DNA of 64,000 nt from contig CACYHH010000001.1 in NCBI GenBank assembly GCA_902774115.1, positions 62,001 to 126,000 of the forward strand. Reading direction: 5' to 3'. This document shows positions 17,211 to 25,416 of this stretch, piece after piece; position 1 is the stretch's first letter; every line of letters begins with the position of its first letter. Source of the DNA: an uncultured Spirochaetales bacterium. Its GTDB lineage: Bacteria > UBP6 > UBA1177. Made by a program: the position numbers and the translations under genes. The notes beneath the pieces are model-generated. The model made no database searches, had not been told where the DNA came from, and was given only the letters and a program-made list of their open reading frames with translations.

Positions 17211-18413
17211 CTATGCCACGCCATTTTCAACTCTCCTCAAAATAGAGTAGGGGATAAAGTCACCTTCAAGCAGGACGAATTTCGAGTGATTTGCTGCTTT
17301 CGCCTGTGTTCCGTCTGTGAAAGTGAGTATTTCCGGCAGTTTGTAAGTTCTTGTATGGCCGCTGGGTTCCAGTATTTCGACTGTTTCACCGCCTTCCATG
17401 TGGTTTCTGACTTCTGCAACACAGCAGCCGTTTTCTTTTTTTTCGGTGATATTTGCAACGAATTCGGCTTCGGAGTTCGAGCCGTCGCCGCCCAGCTGGT
17501 AGTCGTCGGGAGTAACGCCGCCTTTCATGAAACCGGTTGAATAGCCTCTGTTTTTGACACGGTTGAGAAGCGTTTCGATCTCTTCGTGCGGGATGTTTTC
17601 GCCGTCAAGAAGCCTTCTGTAAAGCGAAACGACAGAAGCGACATAGTGGATCGACTTCATTCTTCCTTCGATTTTGAAAGAATCCACGCCGATTTCCTTG
17701 AGCGGTGTGATGTAGTCGAAAAGGGCGAGTTCCTTCGGGTTGAAGATGTAAGTCCCGCGTCCGTCCTCGCCGACCGGCATATATTCGCCTTCGCGTTTTT
17801 CTTCGACGACTGCGTATTTCCAGCGGCAGGGATGTGTGCATTCGCCGCGGTTAGCCTTTCTTCCGGTGAGCCAGTCGCTTATCGCGCATCTTCCGGACAT
17901 GCTGAAACATACCGCACCGTGGACAAAAACTTCGATTTCAGCTTCTTTGTATTTGTTCTGCGTGATTTCCTTGATTTTTTCAAACGAAAGCTCTCGTGCA
18001 AGATTCACTCTTTTCGCACCGTAATCGTAGTATGCGTTCACTGTTTCCCAGGAAACGGTGTTTGCCTGCGTCGAAATGTGGAGAGGCACTTTGAGACCCG
18101 CTTTTTTGAGTGCCGTGATGACGCCGAAATCGCTTACGATGAACGCATCGGCTTTGCATTCCGCCAGCTGTCCTGCCGTTTCAACCAGGTCTTTGTATTC
18201 GCCGGAATATGGATAGATATTCAGAGTTATGTAGCCTTTTTTGCCGTTTTTATGAAGCCTTTCAAGGGCTTTTGCGGCATCGTCTAAAGTGAAATTTCCC
18301 GCGAAAGAGCGCAGAGAAAACCTGTCAACACCGAAATATATAGCATCCGCGCCGTAAATGTCTGCCCAGACGAGCTTTTCTGGATTTCCGGCGGGAGCAA
18401 GAAGTTCAGCCAT
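17211..18413 (-). CDS. Peptidase U32 family protein (TrhP/YegQ type)
   Basis: A 400-residue U32 protein. The family signature with C169 and C176 (EVFVHGAVCFSMSGRCAIS) and further cysteines C192 and C196 is complete, consistent with an iron-sulphur-associated enzyme. In E. coli, TrhP (YegQ) hydroxylates uridine 34 in tRNA together with partners, so a tRNA modification role is more likely than classical collagenase activity. The gene begins with AGAGGTG 8 nt before the ATG. It heads the operon U32 - DUF4911 - secreted protein - sigma - anti-sigma. Confidence 0.93.
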   Translation of the reverse strand: MAELLAPAGNPEKLVWADIYGADAIYFGVDRFSLRSFAGNFTLDDAAKALERLHKNGKKGYITLNIYPYSGEYKDLVETAGQLAECKADAFIVSDFGVITALKKAGLKVPLHISTQANTVSWETVNAYYDYGAKRVNLARELSFEKIKEITQNKYKEAEIEVFVHGAVCFSMSGRCAISDWLTGRKANRGECTHPCRWKYAVVEEKREGEYMPVGEDGRGTYIFNPKELALFDYITPLKEIGVDSFKIEGRMKSIHYVASVVSLYRRLLDGENIPHEEIETLLNRVKNRGYSTGFMKGGVTPDDYQLGGDGSNSEAEFVANITEKKENGCCVAEVRNHMEGGETVEILEPSGHTRTYKLPEILTFTDGTQAKAANHSKFVLLEGDFIPYSILRRVENGVA

Positions 18414-18438
18414 TAAACACCTCTAAAAAAACCGTTGA

Positions 18439-18467
18439 ATTAACTTGGTAAAAGCGCTTTGTGTCAA
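18439..18467 (-). promoter_or_regulatory. Probable sigma-70 promoter for the U32 operon
   Basis: On the minus strand a perfect TTGACA (-35, 18,462-18,467) and GTTAAT (-10, 18,439-18,444) are separated by 17 bp. The site lies 26 nt upstream of the U32 start. The -10 matches 4 of 6 consensus bases. The short distance to the gene and the adjacent radA stop limit other possibilities. Confidence 0.45.
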
Positions 18468-18472
18468 GTTTT

Positions 18473-19864
18473 CTACCTGTCAAAAATGTTTGTCGAAGCG
18501 ATATGCTCCCTGATTTCGTCAATGTGGGAGATCCTGACAATTTCGGTTTTGCCGGGATATTTTTTCTCTTTGTTGCTGCGCTCGACCGGGGCGAAAATTT
18601 TGCTTAAACCGAGTCTTGCCCCTTCTTTCAGCATGATGTCGAGCCCCGGAACTTCGCGCACTTCGCCGCCGAGACCGATCTCTCCTACAAACGCCCAGTC
18701 AACGGGGAGCGAAAGGTTTAAAACCGACGAGAAAAGCGAGGCTGCAAGAGGCAGATCGACGCAGGGAGTCTTGATTTTAAGACCGCCGACAACATTTACG
18801 AAAATATCGAAATTCGAGAAGTATATGTCGCATCTTTTTTCAAGAATAGCGCAGATCATGGCGAGTCTTCCGCTGTCGATCCCTGTTACGACGCGGCGCG
18901 GCTGCGGCAGATTCGAGTTCGTGACGAGCGACTGGACTTCGATTAGAAACGGGCGGGTCCCTTCGAGAACAAGCGCTCTCGCCGAGCCTGAGATCGAGCC
19001 GATGTTGTCGGACAGGAAAAACTGACTCGGGTTTTCGACTTCGGTGAGCCCGTTCGATGTCATCGTGAAGATCCCGATTTCGTCAGTTGCTCCGAAACGG
19101 TTTTTCGAGCAGCGCAGAACCCTGTATCCGAGCGATGGATCGCCTTCGAAAATAAGCACCGAGTCAACCATGTGTTCAAGCAGCATGGGACCTGCGATCT
19201 CGCCGTTTTTGGTGACGTGGCCGACTACGAAAACCGTGATGTTCTTTCTTTTTGCAGTCTCCAGAAGTCTGACGGCGCACTCTTTGATCTGGCTCACAGA
19301 ACCGGGGATCCCCAGGACTGACGGCGAATATACCGATTGGATCGAATCGCAGAAAAGGACATCGAAATCCTCTTCCTCAAGTTTTGCGCGGAGTTTGTCA
19401 AGGTTGCTTTCGTTGGAAAGAAAAAGGCTTCCGCAACCCTTTTTTCCGGCAAGCCTTTCAAAGCGGATCTTGACTTGCGAAACACTCTCTTCAGCCGAAA
19501 GATAGAGCACTTTGCACTGCTTCGAAAGTTCGAGCGCTGTCTGGAGCATGAGTGTCGATTTTCCGACTCCCGGGTGACCGCTGATAAGGTTGTAACTTCC
19601 TTTTACAACGCCGCCTCCCAGGATCCTGTCGAGCTCCTTGTATCCGGTTTTCACTCTTTCGTTGTCAACGCTTTTGACCTCGGAAATGTGGGTATATACC
19701 GCGTCGGGAGAAGTCGCGAAAAGCCTGTGGTTCTCTTCAGGAGCGACAGTTTCGTCCTTTTCAACCAAGGAATTCCACTCTCCGCATTCGGGGCATCTTC
19801 CCATCCATTTCGGAGTCGTGTATGAGCAGTTCGTGCAGACGAAAGAAGTTCTTTTCTTTACCAT
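18473..19864 (-). CDS. radA: DNA repair protein RadA/Sms
   Basis: A 463-residue RecA-like ATPase that helps process recombination intermediates. The N-terminal four-cysteine zinc motif is C10, C13, C24 and C27. Walker A GHPGVGKS is at 96-103, and the RadA-specific KNRFG motif at 254-258. The Lon-like C-terminal domain ends the protein. The ATG at 19,862-19,864 is chosen because GAGGT lies 6 nt upstream and the family starts here; longer open frame upstream is not homologous. Confidence 0.97.
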   Translation of the reverse strand: MVKKRTSFVCTNCSYTTPKWMGRCPECGEWNSLVEKDETVAPEENHRLFATSPDAVYTHISEVKSVDNERVKTGYKELDRILGGGVVKGSYNLISGHPGVGKSTLMLQTALELSKQCKVLYLSAEESVSQVKIRFERLAGKKGCGSLFLSNESNLDKLRAKLEEEDFDVLFCDSIQSVYSPSVLGIPGSVSQIKECAVRLLETAKRKNITVFVVGHVTKNGEIAGPMLLEHMVDSVLIFEGDPSLGYRVLRCSKNRFGATDEIGIFTMTSNGLTEVENPSQFFLSDNIGSISGSARALVLEGTRPFLIEVQSLVTNSNLPQPRRVVTGIDSGRLAMICAILEKRCDIYFSNFDIFVNVVGGLKIKTPCVDLPLAASLFSSVLNLSLPVDWAFVGEIGLGGEVREVPGLDIMLKEGARLGLSKIFAPVERSNKEKKYPGKTEIVRISHIDEIREHIASTNIFDR

Positions 19865-19985
19865 TTTGACCTCGTTTTTTAGTCTCAAAAAACGGCGGAG
19901 TATAGCAGAAAAAGAGTTCAAAACAAGAGTATAGTGGTAAACAAAAACTGGACGAGTTTGAAGTGTAAATAGGTTAACCTTTGTT

Positions 19986-20331
19986 ATGGGAGAGTTTACA
20001 ATTAAGAGATTAAGGATGCACGATTCAGCGTTTAAGACAAAAATGGCTTTTGAGGCAGCGAAAGGAGAAAAACGATAGCGGAAATAGCTGCTATTTACGG
20101 TGTGGTGTACAAGCAACTTGGGATAAAATGAGCAATGAGGAGTAACGCTCTAAGAGTGCGGCAACGGCAGAATAGCGGTGTACAGACAATGCGAGCTGCT
20201 CAGCAACCGAGATCGACCTGCTATACTACAAAAAGGTTCGTAATCCGGAGAAAGAAGAGTTTGACAATCGGGTTAATGGTTTGATTTCAGAGATATATTT
20301 GGGGAAGAATTTTTTGTCTGGAAATGCTTGA
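19986..20331 (+). pseudogene. IS3-family transposase relic (IS150 group)
   Basis: This otherwise empty 476-bp stretch between radA and the Hsp70 paralogue holds a decayed insertion sequence. Frame 1 (from 19,986) gives KRLRMHDSAFKTKMAFEAAKG and hits a stop at 20,076. Frame 2 continues TIAEIAAIYGV, as in OrfA. Later frames give YRQCELLSNR, RSTCYTTK and VRNPEKEEFDNRVNGLI, matching the start of IS150-type OrfB (motif RQCELLG...RSTYYYK). At least three frame changes and no DDE catalytic region remain, so it is dead. No clean terminal repeats were seen. Confidence 0.75.
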
Positions 20332-20340
20332 CTATTATAA

Positions 20341-22239
20341 TTAGAACAGACCGCCGTCAGGAGCGACTGTTTCGTCCGAATGGTCAATAAGATTTTTGTA
20401 GGTGTTTTTGAGGATGTCGAGCTTTGTTTCGATGTCCTGAAGTTTTTCGAGGTCGAGTTTTTCGCCTTTGATGTAGGTTTTCGTACCGGAGATGAGGGCT
20501 TCCATTTTTTCCATTTTGTCGTTGCCGATCTTTGAGTTTGCGAAGATCTGGTAAAGTTTCGGCTTCATCGTTTCAAGCTCGAAAAGGTAGTTTTCTATGC
20601 TCTGAACTATTTCTTCGACCATCGTTTTTTCGGCAAGATCAAGGTAGTAGTCGGAGTTTTCTTCAATCTTTTTCGCAAGTTCCTCTTTCGTCATGTTGCC
20701 CGTCGATGCAACGGTGATGCGCTGCGAAATACCGGTATCCATATCCATAGCCTGAACGGTGACGATTCCGTTGATGTCGATTTCATAAGTAACTCTGATC
20801 TTGACTTCGCCGCGTTTCGCCGGACGGAGACCGTCAAGTTCGAATTCGCCGAGGATTTCGTTTTCGGAAGCGACGAGCGAATCACCCTGAAGAAGCAGGA
20901 TCTTTGCCTTTTCCTGATTGTCGTGCGACGTTACGAAAATATCGTCAACGGATGTCGGAACTGTCGAATTTTTCTGGATCAAAGTATAGAACATATCCTT
21001 TCCTACGGCTATTCCGAGGTTGTGCGGGGTAACATCAAGCAGAAGCATTCCGTTGTCATCGCCGCCGGCTTCTTCTTCGAGCAGTTTTGCCTGAAGTGCC
21101 GCGCCGATAGCGACTGTTTCATCGGGATTTATGTTCTTGAGGATCTGTACAGAGGGACAGAACTCAGCCAGTTCTTTCTGCAGTAGAGGCATTCTCGTCT
21201 GACCGCCGATGAGGATTATGCCGGCAAGATCTCCGGGAGTGAGCTGAACTTCCTGCAAAGTTTTGTCGAAAGTGTTGATCGCTTTCTGAATGAACGGCAG
21301 AGCGAGTTCTTCGAGTTTTTCACGCGTTACTTCGGTCTTGTAGTGGATAAAGTTGCCGTTTACTTCTTTGAGATAGGGAATTTCGATCGTTACCGCTGTC
21401 TGGATAGTGAGGTTTTTCTTGGCGGTTTCTGCATAGTCGCGAAGACGCTGGATGACGAGCTGATCGTCGATGTCGGGCAGGTTGTATCTCGTTGAGAGAT
21501 CGTCAAGAAGGTAATCCAGAAGCGCGTTCGTGATGTCTTCGCCGCCGAGGAAAGTGTTGCCTGCTGTCGCGACGACGTTGAAAGTGTCCTGGGAAACTTC
21601 CATGAGCGTGATATCGAATGTTCCGCCGCCGAAATCGAAAACGGCGAGAAGTTTTTCTTCAGAGAAGTTTTTCGAAAAACCGTAAGCTAAAGCTGCCGCG
21701 GTCGGTTCGTTGATGATCCTCATAACTTCGATGCCGGCGATCGCAGCAGCATCTTTTGTCGCCTGACGCTGCTTGTTGTTGAAGTATGCCGGAACGGTGA
21801 TGACCGCTTTCGTGATCGTTTCGCCGGTATATTTTTCAGCGGTGCTGCGGAGTTCTGTCAGAATGTAGGAGGAAATCTCTTCAGTTGTAAAATTTTTGCC
21901 GAGAGCCGGAATGTATATTTCGAGACCGTTTCCCTGCTGTCCCGGAATGACTTTGTAGGGAAGCGTCGGCAGAATGTGGTTTATCGACGCGCTTTTGAAG
22001 TCGTGTCCGATGAGCCTTTTGATGCAGTAAACCGTGTTTTCCGCATTCGTCAGCATCTGCTGATGTGCCTGTGCGCCGACTATTTTGCCGATTTCACCGG
22101 TGAGATCGTTTTTTACGAAACTGACGATAGAAGGGATCGTCGCCTTGCCGCCGTCGTCCTTTACGACTTCGGGTTTTCCGTTTTTGATGACCGCGACGCA
22201 TGAATTTGTCGTGCCGAGATCGATTCCGATAACTGTCAT
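20341..22239 (-). CDS. Hsp70/DnaK-family chaperone (paralogue)
   Basis: A 632-residue Hsp70. The nucleotide-binding domain has GIDLGTTNSCVAV (4-16), FDFGGGTFDITL, and ILIGGQTRMP. The substrate-binding domain and helical lid follow, and the protein ends in DGGLF rather than a typical EEVD-like or GGMP-rich tail. No grpE, dnaJ or hrcA is nearby, so this is probably a paralogue rather than the main dnaK. It folds or protects client proteins using ATP. AGAGG lies upstream of the ATG. It is divergent from efp. Confidence 0.92.
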   Translation of the reverse strand: MTVIGIDLGTTNSCVAVIKNGKPEVVKDDGGKATIPSIVSFVKNDLTGEIGKIVGAQAHQQMLTNAENTVYCIKRLIGHDFKSASINHILPTLPYKVIPGQQGNGLEIYIPALGKNFTTEEISSYILTELRSTAEKYTGETITKAVITVPAYFNNKQRQATKDAAAIAGIEVMRIINEPTAAALAYGFSKNFSEEKLLAVFDFGGGTFDITLMEVSQDTFNVVATAGNTFLGGEDITNALLDYLLDDLSTRYNLPDIDDQLVIQRLRDYAETAKKNLTIQTAVTIEIPYLKEVNGNFIHYKTEVTREKLEELALPFIQKAINTFDKTLQEVQLTPGDLAGIILIGGQTRMPLLQKELAEFCPSVQILKNINPDETVAIGAALQAKLLEEEAGGDDNGMLLLDVTPHNLGIAVGKDMFYTLIQKNSTVPTSVDDIFVTSHDNQEKAKILLLQGDSLVASENEILGEFELDGLRPAKRGEVKIRVTYEIDINGIVTVQAMDMDTGISQRITVASTGNMTKEELAKKIEENSDYYLDLAEKTMVEEIVQSIENYLFELETMKPKLYQIFANSKIGNDKMEKMEALISGTKTYIKGEKLDLEKLQDIETKLDILKNTYKNLIDHSDETVAPDGGLF

Positions 22240-22370
22240 TTTTACCTCTTTAAAAATAACAACAACGGCGCTATGGTAATAAAAAACGCGTTAACATCAA
22301 TAATTTTTTTATTGTGCGGCTTTAAAAATCAAAACTCAGGCAAAGGCGATTTTGCAAAATGCTGTAAAAC

Positions 22371-22399
22371 TTGACAATAAAGTGCTGTCTGAGTAGGAT
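22371..22399 (+). promoter_or_regulatory. Probable sigma-70 promoter for efp
   Basis: TTGACA (22,371-22,376) and TAGGAT (22,394-22,399) are 17 bp apart. Transcription would start near 22,406 and leave a leader of about 48 nt. This is the best-looking housekeeping promoter in the divergent region. Confidence 0.6.
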
Positions 22400-22453
22400 T
22401 CCGCGGCTTTTTGTGGATGGTGTTCATCATTTTTTTATTTATAGGAGAAAGTT

Positions 22454-23017
22454 ATGTCTATTCAAACTTCAGAATTCAGAAGAGGCTTAAAGATCGAAAT
22501 GGAAGGAATTCCTTATCAGATCGTCGAAATGCAGCACATTCAGCAGAAAAGAAGAGCGGTCATCAAGACCAAACTCAGAAACGTTCTCAACGGTTCGATC
22601 GCTGAGTACACCTTCCTTTCCGGCGAGCGCGTCGACAGCCCGGATCTTGAAGAAAAGAACATGGAATACCTTTATCAGGACGGTGATCACTACATTTTCA
22701 TGGACAACGAATCCTTTGAGCAGCTTCCGATCGATGAGAAAGTTATCGAGGACGTTATCCCGTATATGCCTGAAAACACTCAGGTTACCGTTCAGTTTTA
22801 CAACGGTTCGCCGATTTCCGTCCAACTTCCGCAGTTCATCGATCTTGAAGTTACCGATACCGAACCCGGTTTCAAGGGCGACACCGTAACGACTTCATAC
22901 AAACCGGCGAAAGTATCGACAGGCGGTCAGGTCATGGTTCCGCTTTTCATTTCCAACGGTGACGTCATCAAAATAAGCACTGAAGAGTTCACATACATCG
23001 AAAGAGTGAAAAAATAA
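22454..23017 (+). CDS. efp: Elongation factor P with altered loop
   Basis: EF-P relieves ribosome stalling at polyproline stretches. The 187-residue protein has the three expected beta domains (KLRNVL, EKNMEYLYQDGDHYIFMDN, PGFKGDTV) and AGGAGA before the ATG. The exposed loop of domain 1, which in canonical EF-P reads PGKG or PGxG and carries the modified Lys/Arg residue, is QHIQQKRRAVIK here (residues 27-38): the PGKG core is absent and one residue is missing. It is either a divergent EF-P with a basic loop (K32, R33, R34) or a non-canonical paralogue. The rest of the protein is plainly EF-P. Confidence 0.94.
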   Translation: MSIQTSEFRRGLKIEMEGIPYQIVEMQHIQQKRRAVIKTKLRNVLNGSIAEYTFLSGERVDSPDLEEKNMEYLYQDGDHYIFMDNESFEQLPIDEKVIEDVIPYMPENTQVTVQFYNGSPISVQLPQFIDLEVTDTEPGFKGDTVTTSYKPAKVSTGGQVMVPLFISNGDVIKISTEEFTYIERVKK

Positions 23018-23037
23018 TTTAGTAAATAGGTGCAACA

Positions 23038-24690
23038 TTGGCTAATAACAACAGCAAATTCTTTCTCAAAGGCAAAAAGGCTGTTTCGGAAATAGAGCAG
23101 TTCGAGGAACTTATCAGGAAAAATCCTGAAGACGACAGAGCCTATGTCCGTTTGGCCGAGCTTTACGCCAGAGCCGGAAGAGAGACGAAAGCTATAGAAA
23201 CTTACGAAAAAGTTGCGGTCATTTTTGAAAAGAAGGGCTTCCTCAACAAGGCAAAGGCTGTTTTGAAACAGGCGCTCCTTCTCAGTCCGGAACACGGTAA
23301 AATCAACGTCCTGCTTGCCGATTACGACAAACAGAGCGGCTTGGTCAAAGATGCTGCGATGCGCTACAATACTGCGGTCAATTATTATGTAAAAGCCGGC
23401 AACAAAATGGCGGCGATAAACATTCTCCGCAAAATGCTCGAACTTTACCCCGGCAACGTCAATCTTTCCCTTAAACTTGCGAATATGCTTATTGCGGAAG
23501 AGATGAACCACGATGCCGAAAAGATTCTTGTTCCGCTTGCCGAATCGCTGAAAAACACAGACAAGGTCAACGAATATGTTTCGGTGCTTAAACTTCTCTA
23601 TACTGCGACGGGCAGCGATGCCGAGATCGGTAAGACGCTTGTAAACTTCTATCTCAAGAAGGGAAGTTATTCCAACGCACTGATCGTTCTTCAGAAACTT
23701 GTCGTCGACAATCCCGATACGATCGAATTCCTCGAAAAACTTGCTTTTGTTTTCGATAAACTTGGTGAAACGCACAAACTTATCGCAACCTACAAACAGA
23801 TTGCGGTCGTTCACTCGAATCACAAGAATTATGCCGAACGCGACGAGATGTACCGCAGGATTCTCGAACTTGATCCGAATGACAGGGAAGCGCTTTTCAT
23901 CCTCAACGAAAACGCAAAACTTCGTGACATAATTTCAGACAAAATCAAGGATTCAACAGGAGATCTGCGCCGCGAAGAAGGAAAGGACGATTTGGTCATC
24001 GACATCGATCCGAATGGCGGAAATGCCGAAAAACCGCACAAAGTTTCGGTTCGTTCGGCTGTAAAAGAAGCCCGCTCGTTCCTTTCTTACAAACTGTTCG
24101 ATAAGGCGATCGAGAAGATAAAATCGACTGAAGGCTGGGAAAGTTCCGACGATGCTTACGATGTTCTCATCGAGGCTAATATCGAGCAGGGCAAAGTCGA
24201 AGATGCCGGTGAGCTGCTTCTTGCTCTCATCGATCTCAAAGTTTCGGAAGGAAAAATCGGCGAAGCGCGCGATCTGATGTCGGATGCCGAAGATATGCTC
24301 GGAAGCGAAGACGTCAGAATAACTTCTCGCAAACAGCAGCTTGCCGAGCAGGAAAACGATTTCACCGATCCTGAAGCTGGTGTCGAAGGTGAAGTTTTCA
24401 GCGGTATTCCCAATCTCGAAGAAGCCGATGAAGAACAACCGGACGCTTCGGAAGAAGAGAAAATAAGCGGTGAAGCTGCTGAGGAAAAGCCGCAGAAATC
24501 CGAGGCCGAGGCTGTTTTCGATGAGTCGGCAGAGCCGCCGCAGGAAAGGCTTGACGAACTTGAATTCTACATCACTATCGAAGATTTCGTCAGTGCAACC
24601 CAGCTTCTTGAAGAGCTCGTCGAAGCGTATCCGAAATCAATTTTCCTGAAAGAGATCAAGGCTGCTATTCCTGAAAAAAAAGGAGAGTAA
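23038..24690 (+). CDS. TPR-repeat protein
   Basis: A 550-residue cytoplasmic protein made of tetratricopeptide repeats over about 20-300 (for example YVRLAELYARAGRETKAIETYEKVA and NKAKAVLKQALLLSPEH in segments), with an acidic low-complexity C-terminus (about 440-520) and one more TPR at the very end. It begins with TTG, with AGGTG five nt upstream; no ATG fits. It starts a run with a secreted protein, an MXAN_5187-like membrane protein, a zinc-ribbon membrane protein and rsmD. Such TPR proteins usually scaffold complexes; the partner is unknown. Confidence 0.85.
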   Translation: MANNNSKFFLKGKKAVSEIEQFEELIRKNPEDDRAYVRLAELYARAGRETKAIETYEKVAVIFEKKGFLNKAKAVLKQALLLSPEHGKINVLLADYDKQSGLVKDAAMRYNTAVNYYVKAGNKMAAINILRKMLELYPGNVNLSLKLANMLIAEEMNHDAEKILVPLAESLKNTDKVNEYVSVLKLLYTATGSDAEIGKTLVNFYLKKGSYSNALIVLQKLVVDNPDTIEFLEKLAFVFDKLGETHKLIATYKQIAVVHSNHKNYAERDEMYRRILELDPNDREALFILNENAKLRDIISDKIKDSTGDLRREEGKDDLVIDIDPNGGNAEKPHKVSVRSAVKEARSFLSYKLFDKAIEKIKSTEGWESSDDAYDVLIEANIEQGKVEDAGELLLALIDLKVSEGKIGEARDLMSDAEDMLGSEDVRITSRKQQLAEQENDFTDPEAGVEGEVFSGIPNLEEADEEQPDASEEEKISGEAAEEKPQKSEAEAVFDESAEPPQERLDELEFYITIEDFVSATQLLEELVEAYPKSIFLKEIKAAIPEKKGE

Positions 24691-24691
24691 G

Positions 24692-25399
24692 GTGAAAAGA
24701 TTTTTTGCATTGTTTTTTATATGTTCGTTTTTCTTTCTGATTCCTTTTTCCGTTTCGGCGACGATGATAAAGCTCACGATAAATTACAATCGCGGTGAGG
24801 AGAAAGGTGAGCAGTACAGAGTCGATATCCGTGACGGTTATTGGAATTTTCCGGTGCTGAATGTTCCGAAAGGCAAGGAAAAAGAACAATATTCGGTAGT
24901 TATCGAAGGATATAAACCGGCTGCCGAAGCAAAAAAGGAAAAACTGGAGCTTTCAGGCGCGGAATTCAGCCGCAGAAAGATCCTTTTCCCGAAAAACGGT
25001 ATCCTGACCATTGAAAACAAAGAAAATCAGCCGAGAAAAATCACGATAGCTCAGGAAGGCGCGGAACCTGTTTCGATCGAGATCCAGCCTCAGTCTTCCG
25101 TAGAGCATCTGTTTAACGAGTCCGGCGACTTCACGATCACCGACGAATCGTTTCCGTGGAACACCTCAACGGTCAAGGTTCTCGAAAGCACATACGTCTG
25201 GAGAGTGAAGGAAGGCAGCAACAACAGAGACATTCCCGATATAGCTCCGGGAAGCTATTCATTGAAGATTTATTACGGTATCAATTCGATCTATACTGAA
25301 GATTTTATGGTCGTTCAGAACGCAGCCCAGAGTTTTATTTACAAAATAGACAAGGGCAGAGTTGTAAATCTCAATACTTTTTCAACATCGATGGATTAA
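24692..25399 (+). CDS. Secreted protein of unknown function
   Basis: A 235-residue exported protein with a strong signal peptide (1-23, ending SVSA), starting at GTG right after the TPR gene stop (AGGAG overlaps that stop). The mature protein is predicted all-beta, with two similar halves: one has NGILTIENKENQPRKITI and a Gly-rich finish, the other SYSLKIYYGINSIYTED, resembling cupredoxin- or Ig-like sandwich folds but without metal ligands. No family is recognised. It is probably cotranscribed with the neighbours. Confidence 0.75.
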   Translation: MKRFFALFFICSFFFLIPFSVSATMIKLTINYNRGEEKGEQYRVDIRDGYWNFPVLNVPKGKEKEQYSVVIEGYKPAAEAKKEKLELSGAEFSRRKILFPKNGILTIENKENQPRKITIAQEGAEPVSIEIQPQSSVEHLFNESGDFTITDESFPWNTSTVKVLESTYVWRVKEGSNNRDIPDIAPGSYSLKIYYGINSIYTEDFMVVQNAAQSFIYKIDKGRVVNLNTFSTSMD

Positions 25400-25416
25400 A
25401 TTGAAGGAGACTATAT

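Noticed and set aside
17586-18287. Open frame of about 230 codons antisense to the U32 gene
   Set aside because: No ribosome site or homology pattern; shadow of a conserved gene.
19865-20116. N-terminal extension of radA
   Set aside because: The family begins at the Met at 19,864 with GAGGT upstream; the extension covers the IS relic.
22927-23823. Open frame antisense to the TPR gene
   Set aside because: Biased codon usage of the TPR gene creates it; no signal of its own.
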